A DNA stretch of 64,000 nt from Hedera helix. Taxonomy: Eukaryota > Streptophyta > Magnoliopsida > Apiales > Araliaceae. A program made the translations under genes and the position numbers. Positions 1 through 11,989 of the stretch are shown in pieces (the first letter of the stretch is position 1; each line of letters begins with the position of its first letter). The notes under the pieces are model-generated. The model was not told where the DNA came from. It worked only from the letters and a program-made list of their open reading frames with translations, and did not search any database. The stretch is from the NCBI GenBank assembly GCA_947179155.2, contig OX359264.1, forward strand, positions 7,852,501-7,916,500. The letters run 5' to 3'.

Positions 1-946
1 AGGTCTATACATGCCGCTGCCTGTACCGAATGCTATATGGGAGGATTTATCGATGGATTTTGTTTTGGGACTTCCCCGAACCCAACGGGGCGTAGACTCT
101 GTGTTTGTTGTGATCGATAGGTTCTCAAAGATGGGGCACTTTATACCTTGTAGGAAGACCTCGGATGCATCCCATGTTGCTCAGTTGTTTTTTCGGGAAG
201 TAGTTCGTTTACACGGGGTTCCGCAATCTATCACTTCTGATCGAGATTCAAAGTTTCTTAGCCATTTTTGGATCACATTGTGGCGGCGTATGGATACTTC
301 GTTAAAATTTAGCAGTACTGCACATCCATAAACAGACGGACAGACCGAAAATCTAAACCGAACATTAGGAAATTTGATTCGGAGTATTTGTGGAGATAAG
401 CCTAAGCAATGGGATGTGGCACTAGCACAAGCTGAGTTCGCATATAACAATGCAGTACACACTGGTACTGGTAAATCTCCTTTTGCTTTAGTATATCGAC
501 AACCTCCTAAACATGCGTTAGATTTGGTTCGTCTTCCGAAAGTTGCTGAGACGAGTGTTGCTGCTGAACACATGGCCGAACAGGTTCGAGATGTTCAGGC
601 CGAAGTCAAAGCTCGGTTGGAGGAAACGAATGCGAAGTATAAAGCTGCGGCCGATGCCAAGAGACGTTTGAAGGTGTTTGCCGAAGGGGATCAGGTTATG
701 GTGTTTCTGCGAAAGGAAAGGTTTCCGATCGGGTCTTACAATAAGTTGAAGCCACGGAAATATGGTCCGTATAAAGTAATCAAAAAGATCAATGATAATG
801 CCTACGTGATCGATCTGCCGCCAAATATGAACATCTCTCGTACTTTTAATGTAGCTGATCTTTACGGGTTTCATGGTGATGAGCCACTTTATCCAGAAAG
901 TAACTCGTGGTCGAGTTCTTTGCAGGTGGAAGGGACTGATGTATGA
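1..946 (+). pseudogene. Ty3/gypsy retrotransposon integrase C-terminal part, broken by an in-frame stop
   Basis: This is the 3' end of a gypsy pol gene; the window begins inside it. The frame starting at base 2 encodes an integrase core. The first catalytic Asp lies in MDFVLGLP (near base 55), the second in ITSDRDSKF (near 235) and the Glu in TDGQTE (332-349). The frame continues through the C-terminal strand region ending near GSYNKLKPRKYGPYKV and NISRTFNVADLY. A TAA at 329-331 sits where the family has Gln just before TDGQTE; the frame then continues unbroken to a stop at 944-946. A single C-to-T change would explain the stop. I see no chromodomain after the core. Assignment to Ty3/gypsy is secure; the clade is not. 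Confidence 0.85.
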
Positions 947-1450
947 CAAATGGCATTAGAATTTGAAGAAGAGATAGATAGACGTCTGGGAAAGAATAAG
1001 TCAAAGAAAGGGCTTCGGACATGAGCTTCGTCTTCGGGAGTTCAGTCTCTTCGGGAGTCAGACCTCTTCGGGAAAGCTTCGTCTTCGAGAGTTCAGCCTC
1101 TTCGGAAGAAACGTCGGATTATTGTTATTTAATTATTATTATTAGAAAATAAATCTATTTTATGGTAATAGTGTTTAATTAGGAAGTAGATTATTTTATG
1201 GTAGTAGAAGTTTAATAGGAAATTAGTTATTCTGTAGGATTTGGTTTCCATATTTCTAAGAATCCTATCATAGATTGGAAAGGAAGTCTGTAACTATAAA
1301 ACCCAGCTCATGGGTTGAATTAAGGATATAATTTATTTTTCTATTGATAAAATTGAGTCTATTCTCTGGTGGATTCCAGTTTGCGTTCTAAGAGCTTACG
1401 TTAGTAAACTCTTGTACTTCCGTTCTGCGTCACTTGTTGCTTATGCTTTT
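947..1450 (+). repeat. 3' untranslated region and probable LTR of the gypsy element
   Basis: Non-coding sequence follows the pol stop. Bases 1018-1105 carry repeated CTTCGTCTTCGGGAG and TTCAGTCTCTTCGG-like units. A promoter-like ACTATAAAACCC lies near 1294, as expected inside an LTR. No second LTR is in the window and I could not fix either LTR edge, so the boundaries are approximate. Confidence 0.4.
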
Positions 1451-1451
1451 G

Positions 1452-1452
<1 letters not shown>

Positions 1453-1509
<57 letters not shown>
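1453..1509. repeat. (AT)n microsatellite
   Basis: About 28 AT units, roughly 60 bp upstream of the F-box start codon. Confidence 0.95.
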
Positions 1510-1510
<1 letters not shown>

Positions 1511-1569
1511 GAAGTATTTGTATAGCTAAGATACCTTGTAATTAATTAATTAATAACAATTCACAGATA

Positions 1570-2496
1570 ATGGCTTACTGGTCAGAACTTGTACATGATC
1601 TTCTAATTCTAATCGCGAAACGCATAACTTCGTATGAAGATTTTATTGCTTTTGGCGGAGTTTGTACTTCATGGCGATTAGCTGCAACCAAACAAAACTT
1701 CATCGGTAAGTCACCTCAAATTCCATGGCTCATGCTTGCAGAAAAAGGAAAAAATCACATGACCTTGCGCAAGTTTTTTATCCCATCCAAGGGGAAAAAA
1801 CACAGGGTAATGCTACCGGAAGCAAGCAAAAGGCGATGCTTATCTTCTCGAGGTTGGCTGCTAACAATAGGAGAAAATGTAGTGGACACAAATCTTGTGC
1901 ACCCATTTTCGCGCGTTCAAATCCAGCTCCCAAGTCTAAACACATTTAAAGATTACGAATTATATGGTACGTATAACATGCATTATATTAGTAAGGTGGT
2001 TTTATCATCTACCCCTTCTTTAAAGTCGGATTTTGTGGTAATGGTTATATGGGGAGGTGCAGGAAAATTAGGGTTTTGCAGACCGGGAGATGTTGCGTGG
2101 ACTGCATTGGATACGTGGCATGCGCAGTACTTCGATGTAACTTATCATGAGGGCAAATTTTACGCTATTGATTGTACTGGAAGAATTGTGAGGTTTGATA
2201 TTCGAGGCCTAAATCCAACTGTTGGAGTTGTTGTTTCAGTTATTCCTAATGGATTTGTTCGATTAATCGAACAATTGTATTTGATGGAATCATTGGGGAA
2301 ATTCTTGATTGTATCGCGAGAAGGCGTTCAGGTTAGGCCTGTAGAAGAAGGTTGTGATGAACTAACTTATGGAACTACCAGTTTTAAAGTTTTTGAGCTT
2401 GATTTAAATGGTAATAAATGGGTAGAGGTAAAAGATTTGGGAAATAGAGCATTGTTTTTGGGTTACAATTCTTCATTAAGATATGGGGATTTATAA
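1570..2496 (+). CDS. F-box/DUF295 family protein (KIB/SKIP23-like), C-terminally truncated
   Basis: A single-exon frame of 308 codons. Residues 4-40 (WSELVHDLLILIAKRI...FGGVCTSWRLAA) match an F-box, which binds SKP1 in SCF ubiquitin ligases. Residues about 150-290 match the DUF295 beta-propeller-like domain (WTALDTWHAQYFDVTYHEGKFYAID, then FKVFELDLNGNKWVEVKDLGNRALFLG). Family members normally continue about 70-90 residues beyond the GNRALFLG block. Here the frame stops after only 13 more codons, and the conserved tail is found immediately downstream in another frame (2480-2584). The ATG at 1570 was chosen because the F-box begins at once. The gene is either a recent pseudogene or makes a shortened protein. 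Its substrate is unknown. Confidence 0.8.
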   Translation: MAYWSELVHDLLILIAKRITSYEDFIAFGGVCTSWRLAATKQNFIGKSPQIPWLMLAEKGKNHMTLRKFFIPSKGKKHRVMLPEASKRRCLSSRGWLLTIGENVVDTNLVHPFSRVQIQLPSLNTFKDYELYGTYNMHYISKVVLSSTPSLKSDFVVMVIWGGAGKLGFCRPGDVAWTALDTWHAQYFDVTYHEGKFYAIDCTGRIVRFDIRGLNPTVGVVVSVIPNGFVRLIEQLYLMESLGKFLIVSREGVQVRPVEEGCDELTYGTTSFKVFELDLNGNKWVEVKDLGNRALFLGYNSSLRYGDL

Positions 2497-2584
2497 TTTG
2501 TTGGATGGAAGAATTGAGCCTCATTTTTGTGGAAATTCCTGTAGTGTTGTTACTCCACCTACATGGGTTGAACCAAGTTTTTAG
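2480..2584 (+). pseudogene. Out-of-frame C-terminal tail of the F-box/DUF295 gene
   Basis: Read from 2480, this stretch encodes DMGIYNLLDGRIEPHF and then ends TPPTWVEPSF before a stop at 2582-2584. This is the usual end of DUF295 F-box proteins (position on the propeller followed by PPTWxxPS). It overlaps the last codons of the upstream frame in a different phase. The family segment that normally lies between the NSS block and this tail is missing, so an internal deletion that also changed the frame is the simplest explanation. Confidence 0.75.
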
Positions 2585-3417
2585 TAGAGGGATTGCCAAG
2601 AAGATATATAAATGCATTAATTTCCACTTGATATTTTCTTTAACTATTACACAATTTACTAGCTAAGAAAGTTGGTTATTCAAATGTATACACGTTATTC
2701 GTTAATGGTTATAGTATTAATTACTCCTTTTAATTTAAACCTTTTTAAAGTTAATTTTGAGATATTTTACATTCAAAATTGATGTGATTTATTTAGTCTA
2801 AAATAATTATTAACATTATAATCACTAGTATTTTTCAATAGTTTGCTCTGGACATAATTTCAATGTCCAAAATTAAATATATAAATTCATATTAATTTCT
2901 AAATTTAAAAACATCTAAAATTAATTTCTATAAGTCAGTACGTATTAATCATATAGACATTTCTGAATGGAGGAAGTGTAAGTTTATGGCAACATATAAA
3001 CTACTCGGAATTTCATTGCCTGCCCCGGAGTGTTATTCCTTCGGAGTCTAGGAAAGGCAACCGCTTATGTGCTCTGTCTTGTTTTTTTCTGTAAAAGACT
3101 GTGAAGAGCATTGTACCTATTCACATGCATATATATATATATATATATGTGAGGATGTAACTAAAAATTAATTAGTAATTCTATTTTGAAATTAACAAAA
3201 ACGAGTATTTGCAATTATAAGTTTTACCACTTCTATGAAAAGAAAATTCCAAATTCTTCAATTTTCATCATTGCGATGTGCAAAGTATGAAAGTAGTACT
3301 TCTTATAACAAAAAAATAAAAAATCTTGAAAGATCCAATCAGTATTAACGTATTAACTCGTAATCAACTAAGATAATTCGATAAAATTATACAAATTATT
3401 GTGATAAAAATCTCTTA
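2585..3417. other. AT-rich intergenic stretch
   Basis: No gene is recognised. An (AT)n tract lies at 3129-3149, and 3000-3125 is a less AT-rich patch of unknown origin. Confidence 0.6.
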
Positions 3418-3774
3418 AGCTATATTTATTTGTAAAAAATATATTTGAGATTGGATTATTTACCTTAATTTAATACTATTTTGTACTATTTAATCTTTTG
3501 ATGAGGGATTATTAATTCTTTAATGTTGGACTATTAGTCCCATAAAATCATTTAATTAATAGTTTAAAATGAGAGGCAATATTAATCTAATATTTTTTAT
3601 GGGATTATATAATTTCACATAAATAGTCTTAGGAATGATAAAAAAAAATAAATAGTTCATTGAATTATTTAAAGAACTATTAATCCCCATCAAGGAATAA
3701 AATAGTTCGAAATAATATTAAATTAATACAAATAGTTTAATTTCAAGTATATTTTTTTACAAACAAACGTAGCT
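3418..3774. mobile_element. Tourist-like (PIF/Harbinger-type) MITE, copy 1
   Basis: A 357-bp element without coding capacity, with long imperfect terminal inverted repeats. The left end reads AGCTATATTTATTTGTAAAA and the right end, reversed, reads AGCTACGTTTGTTTGTAAAA; similarity continues for about 60 bp. It is flanked by TTA at 3415-3417 and 3775-3777, the 3-bp target duplication typical of PIF/Harbinger. A sister copy lies at 35112-35460. Confidence 0.75.
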
Positions 3775-3777
3775 TTA

Positions 3778-3786
3778 ATGTCTTGT

Positions 3787-3818
<32 letters not shown>

Positions 3819-6333
3819 TTGATACCACTAGTTAAAGAAAAATAACTGGTAGAGCTCTACGTAATAATGTAAGGAATTTGTTGTACGGAACTAATTCTAT
3901 AATAATAATGGAGGAAATCAATTTGTAACTGGAACAGATCAGAATTATAGAACTGGCTAGGAATAGAATTTAAGAGAATTAAGACCTGAAGAGAAGAGAA
4001 TATATAAAACGAGAAAGAAATTAAGAAAGACGAACAGTAATTTACTTAAACACCCTCGGGCAATGTAGTTATTTACTTTCAATATCCTCTTATCACTACT
4101 TTCCTATTTGTAGACAATGAATGGGTGGTTCAACTTCAACCTACCTGGTCTGGTCTGGTTGCTTTATCTTTTATACTTGCGTATCAAGATTTTATATATG
4201 AATGGACTGATCTTTGGTTGATGATTTTGTAATTAGGTTATGGTTAATTTATTCATCATCTAATTGGATTCGTAATTAATTTGTGATCGATGATTGCTTC
4301 TAAATTTCCAATTCACAACTATACGGATTAGGCTAAAATATTTAAGGCAGAAGTTGCTCGTGAAGGATTAAAAATATATTAAACATGTATAAAAAAAAAC
4401 AATAAAGAAATACACATGACAATTGCAAAGCAGAAAACGGCCATATAATTGTTTTTCTAAATATATTTTTTACGTAAATAATTATATTTTGTTGATAAAT
4501 CTATTAATTTGATTTTATAATTAAGATTTTTTTTAAAATTAATATATATTTATGTTGCTAGTTTGGTAGGAATATAATAAATTTAATCTAAATAGATCGA
4601 GGTTTAAAGTGGAAAAGTCAGTTATTTAGACATTTTAGACAGATTAATTATCAAATAATTTTTTTTATTAAATTACATATGTTTTAAATTAACAAACAAA
4701 TTAGTTCAAAACATCTTAGAGGGTTAAAATTTTAAATACACTCATTTAGATATTTCAGACACATTAATTATTAAACACGCTTTTTTATTCAGTATTCCAA
4801 AATTATATTATGTTCAATTTATTTAAATTTTTTAATCATTCAGTATTATCAAACAGTCCCGAGTTGAATTTTTCAATACTTATGTTAAACTCGTGTTGTA
4901 TAGATATAAGTTACAAAAAAAAAATCACAAAACTCGGAATATCAAGAGCAACACATTTTATTGCCATCTTAAAGCTACACACATTTTGTTGTTCCCTCTA
5001 TTCCAGATTGAGAGTCTGGTTAGACTTGGGATTGTCTTTTAAGCTTCTTTATCAGACGTTTGAAATTAACAATAAGAGCAAATTTGACTTTTGAAGTCGA
5101 ATTAACATTTTTAGGATTGATATATAATATGGCTTCATTTATTTTATTAATAAAGGTAATAATATTCACTGTAAAATATATGTACAAAACATTATTATTA
5201 AGCATAGAGCTTGTACTTTGAAAAATTAAAGCGACTCCTGGCAATATGTGGTTTAATAAATTGTTATTTTGACTTTACGAAGGTTATAAGTGCTTTTATT
5301 TCTTGGAATAAATGAAATACGATATATGTAGAAAGGTTTATAAGATCGATCTAAGATAATTCAGCTAAGGTTACTTCAAATGCAATGAGTTTTGATCTTC
5401 ACTTAATAATTCATGATCGTCCGATCCAAAGAGCGTGCAAAATAAAAAAATATACTTTTGCAACTCAAACTTGCGTATTTTTTATTATTATAAAATTGTT
5501 AATTCATATTACTAAATTATGTAAAAGAAAAATTACATATTTTTTGTATTTTTACATGCTCTTAGCGTCTATACACTTTTATTGTTAAATAAAGATTAAA
5601 ACTATTTTGTATTAAAATAAACTTAGATAAACTTTCTATATAACGTCAATCTTATAGACATTTTCACATGTATATATGTGCGTGTTTAGTTACTCCCTTT
5701 GTCTATAGAAAGAGTATTGTTTGTCAAAAAATCATAAAAATAGTCTTCGTTTTATTCTATAGTAGTGTAAAATGGCGTAACGTCATCATGTCTGCTATTA
5801 AAATTTGTTTTTACGTCATTATTATTAAATTAACAACTTATTATCAAGGGCAACAAGAGACAAAACTATATTCTTAATATTTTCAAATCTATATAAGTCA
5901 AGTGATACATTTAATATGATGCATATCGATTTTCATATGTGATTGATCAATTTTAGCCTTTTAAGTTTTCATGAAATATTAATTTTACTAGAATCTAGCA
6001 ACACAAAGAATACAATCCAACAGTGCAAGAGCAGATCACTAATGTCTGCGGGCAGCTCAATGAATATCCTACCCCAACACAGGCCGGCCGAGGTACTACA
6101 TCATATTAACTTCAGTAAAATGCCAAAAAGAAGCATATTCAGAACTTAATAATATAGACACAGATTTGCCAAAAACACCATATTCAGAACTTAAGTATTC
6201 TATATTAAGTTCTGATCAAATTCTTTCATCTCAATATTTATCGAGTGGATGAAATTATTCTATATTTCAAGGCAATGAGCTGTTTATTTAATCAGTGCTT
6301 TTACAGTGATTCATGAAATTCATAAACTTAACA
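3778..6333. other. AT-rich intergenic region and probable 5' LTR of the copia element
   Basis: No gene is supported; short frames here have no recognisable content. A (TA)n tract fills 3786-3814. Near 4630-4790 two AT-rich segments repeat the motif ATTTAGA-ATTT-AGACA-ATTAATTAT. The last part, up to 6333, is probably a copia LTR, because a tRNA-iMet primer site starts at 6334; its left edge could not be fixed. Confidence 0.5.
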
Positions 6334-6345
6334 TGGTATCAAAGC
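6334..6345 (+). promoter_or_regulatory. Primer-binding site (tRNA-iMet type) of the copia relic
   Basis: TGGTATCAAAGC differs by one base from the common plant iMet primer site. It directly follows a CA dinucleotide that would end the LTR. Confidence 0.65.
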
Positions 6346-7165
6346 AGATTTTCTTAATTTTCACACTTCTCCTTCTTCTTCTTCTTCTTCTTCTTCATTG
6401 TTTTCAAGATAATTCTCCATGTTGATCTTTCAAGATAATTCTCCATGTTGATCTGTTCTAGTTTGTGCTCGCATAAGTTTGTATGAGAGAACTGAGATCT
6501 CGTCTGATCTAGATCTGTTTTTTGTTTGTTTATTTCAAAACAAACAATATCATTTCTTCCTTATTGAAGTTGAATACCTGTGTCTCTTTCCAATGTGTGA
6601 ACTGTGCATTTGTTGCGCGTTCAAATTTGTTGATTGTGCTTATTAAGCTTATTGAGCAACTAGGCTAAATTGATTTACAGTTTCATTAAGCTCATATTCT
6701 CTAAGAATCAGCGACTGGCTTGGACTGATTCCACATCTACTAGGTCTTGTGTTTGGCTTAGTTTTTTCCATCTCTTCTTGATTTGTCAACACCTTTTCCT
6801 CAATGGCTTGAACTGATCCTAATCCTCTCTTTTCCTCAATGGCTTGGACTGATCCTAATCCTCTTGTTACAGGACAAAATAATGCCTCTACTAGTAATAT
6901 TGCAATGCAATTGAAACTCTTATAAAATGTTCTTGTCCTTACAATTTTGGTGCTAAACTGCTAATAGATAGCAAGAAGAAAAAGATCAAAGGAGAAAGTT
7001 GATGCGGTTTTTTAAAGGGATTACATGAAATTTTCTTTATTTATGTTGATGATTTTTTCAGAGATGCATGGACTTTCGTAATTCCTACTTCAAATTCTGT
7101 AAGATTTGTTGCCTTTGTGAGAAATCAATCCATACCACAAAAAAAGCTAAATAAGATCTGATAAT

Positions 7166-7408
7166 GTGACTAAGATATATAATAAACATGTTGCTCCTTT
7201 TCTTGCTCAACACGGAATCATTCATCAAACCTCTTGTTTTGAAACTCCACAACAAAACGGAGTTTGCTGTGGAGTAAAACACAAACACCTTCTTGAGATA
7301 GCAAGAGCACTTAAGGTTCAATTCAGGTCTTCCCATTCATTTCCGCGAATATTGTCTACTTGCACCTACATATATCATCAACAGATTACCAACTCCAGTT
7401 TTCCATAA
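7166..7408 (+). pseudogene. Copia integrase fragment
   Basis: An 80-codon frame contains GIIHQTSCFETPQQNGV followed by KHLLEIARALK. This is the copia integrase region around the catalytic Glu, but the Glu-containing VERKH block is altered and the frame then breaks. It is a relic inside the decayed copia element. Confidence 0.7.
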
Positions 7409-8639
7409 TCACACTCCATATGAGAAAATAATTCAAAAAAATGCCTCTTTATAATCATTTAAGAGATTTTGGTTACCTATGCTTTGCCTCTGTTCATTGT
7501 TTAGATGAATTGTAACCTAGAGCTATCAAGAGTGCTTTTCTTGGCTATCCACATTCCCTTCTCAGTCTCCTATCTTAATCTTTTTTTTGTTCTCATTTTT
7601 TTTTTCTAATCTTGGTGCAGTGGAATTACCAAGATGAGAAAAATAGATATTGTAAAATATTATCCAGGTTGATTACAGAGTTATTACATCCATTGTTTGG
7701 CTTCTTCTCCATTGACATGACTGTTCAACTGTGAATTGCTAATGAGCACTTTGGAAGGAAATCATAAGAGGATCCTTATATATAGCTTTCTTCAGTCTTG
7801 TGCTTCGATATTTGTAATATTTGAACTCTTTCACTTTAATTTATGTATTATGCAACCAAGGTTTTGGTTCATAAACATAGAAAATAGTGCAGCTATTTTG
7901 TTATCAGAAAATTCAGTTAACCGATTCTGTTAAATTTTCTTCATTCTAGTTTTTAAGTCAAATCCAAGTCCTTGGCACCTATGAACCTATGGAATGTGAT
8001 GTTGAGTTTCATGGTGACAGAACGATCAAACATAAGAAACTAACGCTGTCAACATAAGTGATATGAAACCAATGTCTTATTAGCTCATTCTAGAAAATCA
8101 TTGCAAAACTGTTGACTACTAGATTGAAAAAGGTAATTCCATAGGTCATCTCAAATAACCAATCTGCTTTCTCCAGGGGGAGATGATTGCTACATGGTGT
8201 ATTAACTGGCTTCTTGTGGTAAATATTGTTAGAGAGGCCTTCAAAACTGGTGTACATTGCCTTGGCTGGTGGACCTTGCAAAGTAAGAAATAGAAACTTA
8301 TGGGTTCTAGAGGTGTTGTGTGTAGTATGTCTGGTTCCTTATGACACTATGGTGCCAAATGTCAGTTGTGTAAAGTGAGATGAGAGATTTTGGTGGGATA
8401 AAAGTTTCTATAAAAGTTTAAGGGACATAAACTGTAACACCCCCTTCCCGACTAGTAATGGAAAGGGAGGCTACGCACAAACAAACTCTAAGCAGAATAT
8501 GAAAACAAAAAGAAAACTCTCTTCACATTTGCCCTTGAATCCCCTTGCAAACCTGCCAGAAGAAAAACACAGCATGCGCCAAATGCCCAGTACGGATAAA
8601 GAGTGCACAAATAAGAACTGAAATTGAATAACAAAATCA

Positions 8640-8790
8640 ACTGAACCAAACTGAGATTAACAAAATCAACTGAACTGAATAACATAATCTTACTGAACTA
8701 ATCTACTGAACTGAACTGATTTACTGAACTGAAACTGATTTATTGAACTGAAACAGACCCACTGAACTGGACTGACTTACTGAACAACAT
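8640..8790. repeat. Short tandem repeats of an ACTGAACTGA-like unit
   Basis: About a dozen imperfect copies of ACTGAACTGA or ACTGAAACTGA lie inside the level-1 LTR. Confidence 0.8.
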
Positions 8791-9795
8791 AAAAGGCTGA
8801 ATTGAATGGTTGTGTTTATTTCATACCGAGCTCAGAACAAAACAGAAATATACCTTGTCACAAAGACAAGTCAAAATATTGCCACACAGGCAGGCACACA
8901 TTGGACTGCAGATCCAAATGTATGCAAAATCGGAAAGGTGTGCTCGGCACTACAAACAACACCAGACCGCAAAACAGAACAGAACAGAATGCTAAGGCCG
9001 ACCCATACGCCTCCCACAACAAAACACCAATGCCCACCGAAACACAAAATGGAGACGCTGTGGACTGATCACACCGCCACGGAAGTGTCATGCCTCAGTG
9101 CCCAGAAACATGTCTGTGGTACCCCCATAGGTGGTTATAGCTCAGGTATACCCTACGGTACTTTCTAATAAAAATATCATGTCACAACGAATGCGACACA
9201 ATATCACAAAAGGGGTTCTAATACGCACATGCTAAACCGAAACAAATCGACACAAAGTCTCCCAAATATACTAGCATGTACGTTTCTATAGAATCAAATA
9301 AAGACTAAACATGCTTAATAAGTCTAAAGAGTACAAACTAAGTTCCGAATATCTAAACCCAAACAAAACTATCATATGCATTTGACTATGAACAATATAT
9401 CAAAATACTATCCAAATTCTAATGAAGAACAAAACAAACAAATTAAAATCAAAAAAATATCGCTGAAAGAGTACGGAATCCGTACCTGGAATAAGCAATG
9501 TAATACCCGAAATTATATTGCAAAACTGACTCGTTAAATTCCCTCCATCGAAACTAATAAAGGAACAAATAAATAATACATTAATCAATTGATTAAGTTT
9601 TACACATTTTCTTTCTCTTAGGCGAATCTAAAATCCTTCCGTTCTAAACAAAATTCTACCTAAAGTTATACTATATAAATATTTTGATCATGGTAACATA
9701 TATATTAATAAATAATAGTTTTCTTGTTCTTCCGAAATACATATAAACATATTTACAAAATATTCTTTCCATTTTTTTTAATTCTATTACAAACA

Positions 9796-9796
<1 letters not shown>

Positions 9797-9884
<88 letters not shown>
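9797..9884. repeat. (TTA)n microsatellite
   Basis: An uninterrupted TTA/TAT run of about 29 units inside the level-1 LTR. Confidence 0.95.
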
Positions 9885-10879
9885 CTGTTAAAACTTTAAA
9901 GTTACAAAAATAATAATTTAATATCCCAAAATGCTAATTACTAACAGAGATATACCAAAATATATTAACTAATAAACTAAATAACATACAAAAATTAAAA
10001 CTACAAAATTAAAACTAATACAGAAAATTAAATAATTACACAAAGAAAGAAAAAGAGACATACCCGAAATTATGAGGTTCGCAGTCCGCCCACGTCCTCA
10101 ACACTGAAAAAATATTTTAATTAAGGAGGTCCTTACTAAAAAGGTCATCACACAAAAAGGTTTTGTGACGCCCCCAAATCCAGGTTCCTTGAACCTCGGG
10201 TTTGGTGCTCTCGAAAAATACTTAACAACATCCATGAATTGATATTCATTAACTAGCGGAAAATATAAAAATAATTCATGCAAAATGCACCATAATTCCC
10301 CAGGTAAATCTAACCTTTAAATATCACGACTACCTTTATACAACAGAAGGTTTACCTCTTACCTATTATAATCCGGTAATAAGACGACCCCTTATAAAGG
10401 GTTTACTCGTACGTCCTTCCTTAGTCCTCGTCTTTAAACGATCAACTGACTTATCTGAAAAATATTTATGATATAGCAAGGGTGAGCAACAATTTTGCCC
10501 AGCAAGTTTTAAATGACAATAAACGATATATCATAATGGCAAGAATAAAATTCTTGAGATTCACAATGTACAATAATCGTGAATGACTTTTAAAGAGATA
10601 TCTATTTTAACATATTTAACCTCAGAAATAATAACCCCAGAATAACATTCGATACAGGTGACCTCAAAGGTATTAACCTTGATAAGAGAATTGATAATAG
10701 TGACGTCATCAATAATATTCCTTGATGGTAACTTCAGAAAGAAAATTGTCGAACAGATATTAAGAATGATAACCTCAATCAAAAGAGTTGATAAATTCAG
10801 AATGATAATTGATAATACTGAAAATAATATTCAACACCCAGTCTGGGGAGAATATTTACTGCTGAGCTAGTCATTACTG

Positions 10880-11480
10880 ACCTTGAACAATTGTGAGGAC
10901 TTCTCCCAGAACTCCATCTGGAACACCTCGTTGAGAACTTCTCCAGGGTCTTATCCTGAACATCTCATGAGAACTTCTCCAGGTCATTAACCTGGACATC
11001 TCTTTGAGAACTTCTCCAGAGTCTTAATCTGGACATCTCTTGTGGGATACTCAAGGGGGCCATACCTCTTGTATCCAATGTATATACATAACATTAGCTC
11101 TTTTATAGTGCGCGCAATGTCGAATTAACGACATCAAAATTCCCCTTCATAAGGGTTGTTCCTCTCAGACTTGAGAATTTCCGCATCAGCAATGGTTTTG
11201 GATAAGCTTCAACAATATTCAAGATAAAGAATTTAGGTTTCCAAAGATCTAGCCGAACAGTTGGCATAAATTATTTCTTAACTGTATTTCAACGTCAATC
11301 AAGTGGCATAGACTTACTCCTTAAGTAGTTCATTTATTGAACATATACTATTAAACATCTAGCCGATACAAGTGGCGTAGACTTACTACTCAATGGTTCT
11401 TATTTGGAACAATTTTAATTCAATGTCTAGCCAGAACAAGTGGCGTAGACTTACTCATCAGATAGTTCTCATCAAGAACA
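10880..11480. repeat. Two tandem repeat fields inside the level-2 LTR
   Basis: From 10890 to 11045, units of about 55-60 bp repeat GAGAACTTCTCCAG and CTGGACATCTC. From 11270 to 11470, three units of about 85 bp repeat the pattern TCTAGCC, CAAGTGGCGTAGACTTACT, then a GTTC...GAAC stretch. Confidence 0.8.
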
Positions 11481-11989
11481 ACGACTTGCAAATGCATAAG
11501 TGTGCGAATAGCAATAAATATCATGATATAGAATAATATACAATAATTATCTCAGCTTATAATCTAAACAGTTTATATTTGGTATAATTACAATATAAAA
11601 CAGTTTTAATATAGCATGCTTGCCTAAAAATAAATTTGAGTAAGTTAGGGAACTTACACAATAATAATGAGTTTAGGGTTAGGAAACTTGCCTGTCTCGC
11701 GAGTTATTCTTACTTCGCTTAATTTAACTCCACTTGAAAGACCTATAATTGATAAGGTTGGTCTATCAATTAGTACAATAAATAATCACTCACTTATCAT
11801 GTAAGTTTACCTTACGTTAATCACATAGCATATAACCACATAATCCGATACTATATCATTTGACCTTATAAAGCCATAAATCGGACTTCAGGAAATGATT
11901 TAATCACATAATATTACTTCTCTCTAAGTAATATTAATTTATTAAACTTGAAACACCTCTATTGTATTCATTTAAACCCTTAAACAATT

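Larger units (their letters stand above)
6334..8432 (+). mobile_element. Decayed Ty1/copia retrotransposon internal region
   Basis: A primer-binding site, TGGTATCAAAGC, lies at 6334-6345 and resembles the tRNA-iMet PBS. A gag start (MAWTDPNPL...) appears near 6838, preceded by a duplicated copy of itself. Around 7180-7340 the frame reads GIIHQTSCFETPQQNGV and then KHLLEIARALK, the copia integrase signature. Traces of FHNHTPYEK and of a proline-rich FLGYPH-like block follow to about 7560 across stops and frameshifts. A possible RNase H relic lies near 8000. Nothing here is translatable as a whole. The right part is cut by the LTR nest inserted at 8433, and sequence after 25796 may continue it. 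Confidence 0.65.

Noticed and set aside
8802..9168. Frames of 60-120 codons in three phases within the level-1 LTR
   Set aside because: All three phases are open over the same low-complexity stretch and none shows known motifs.
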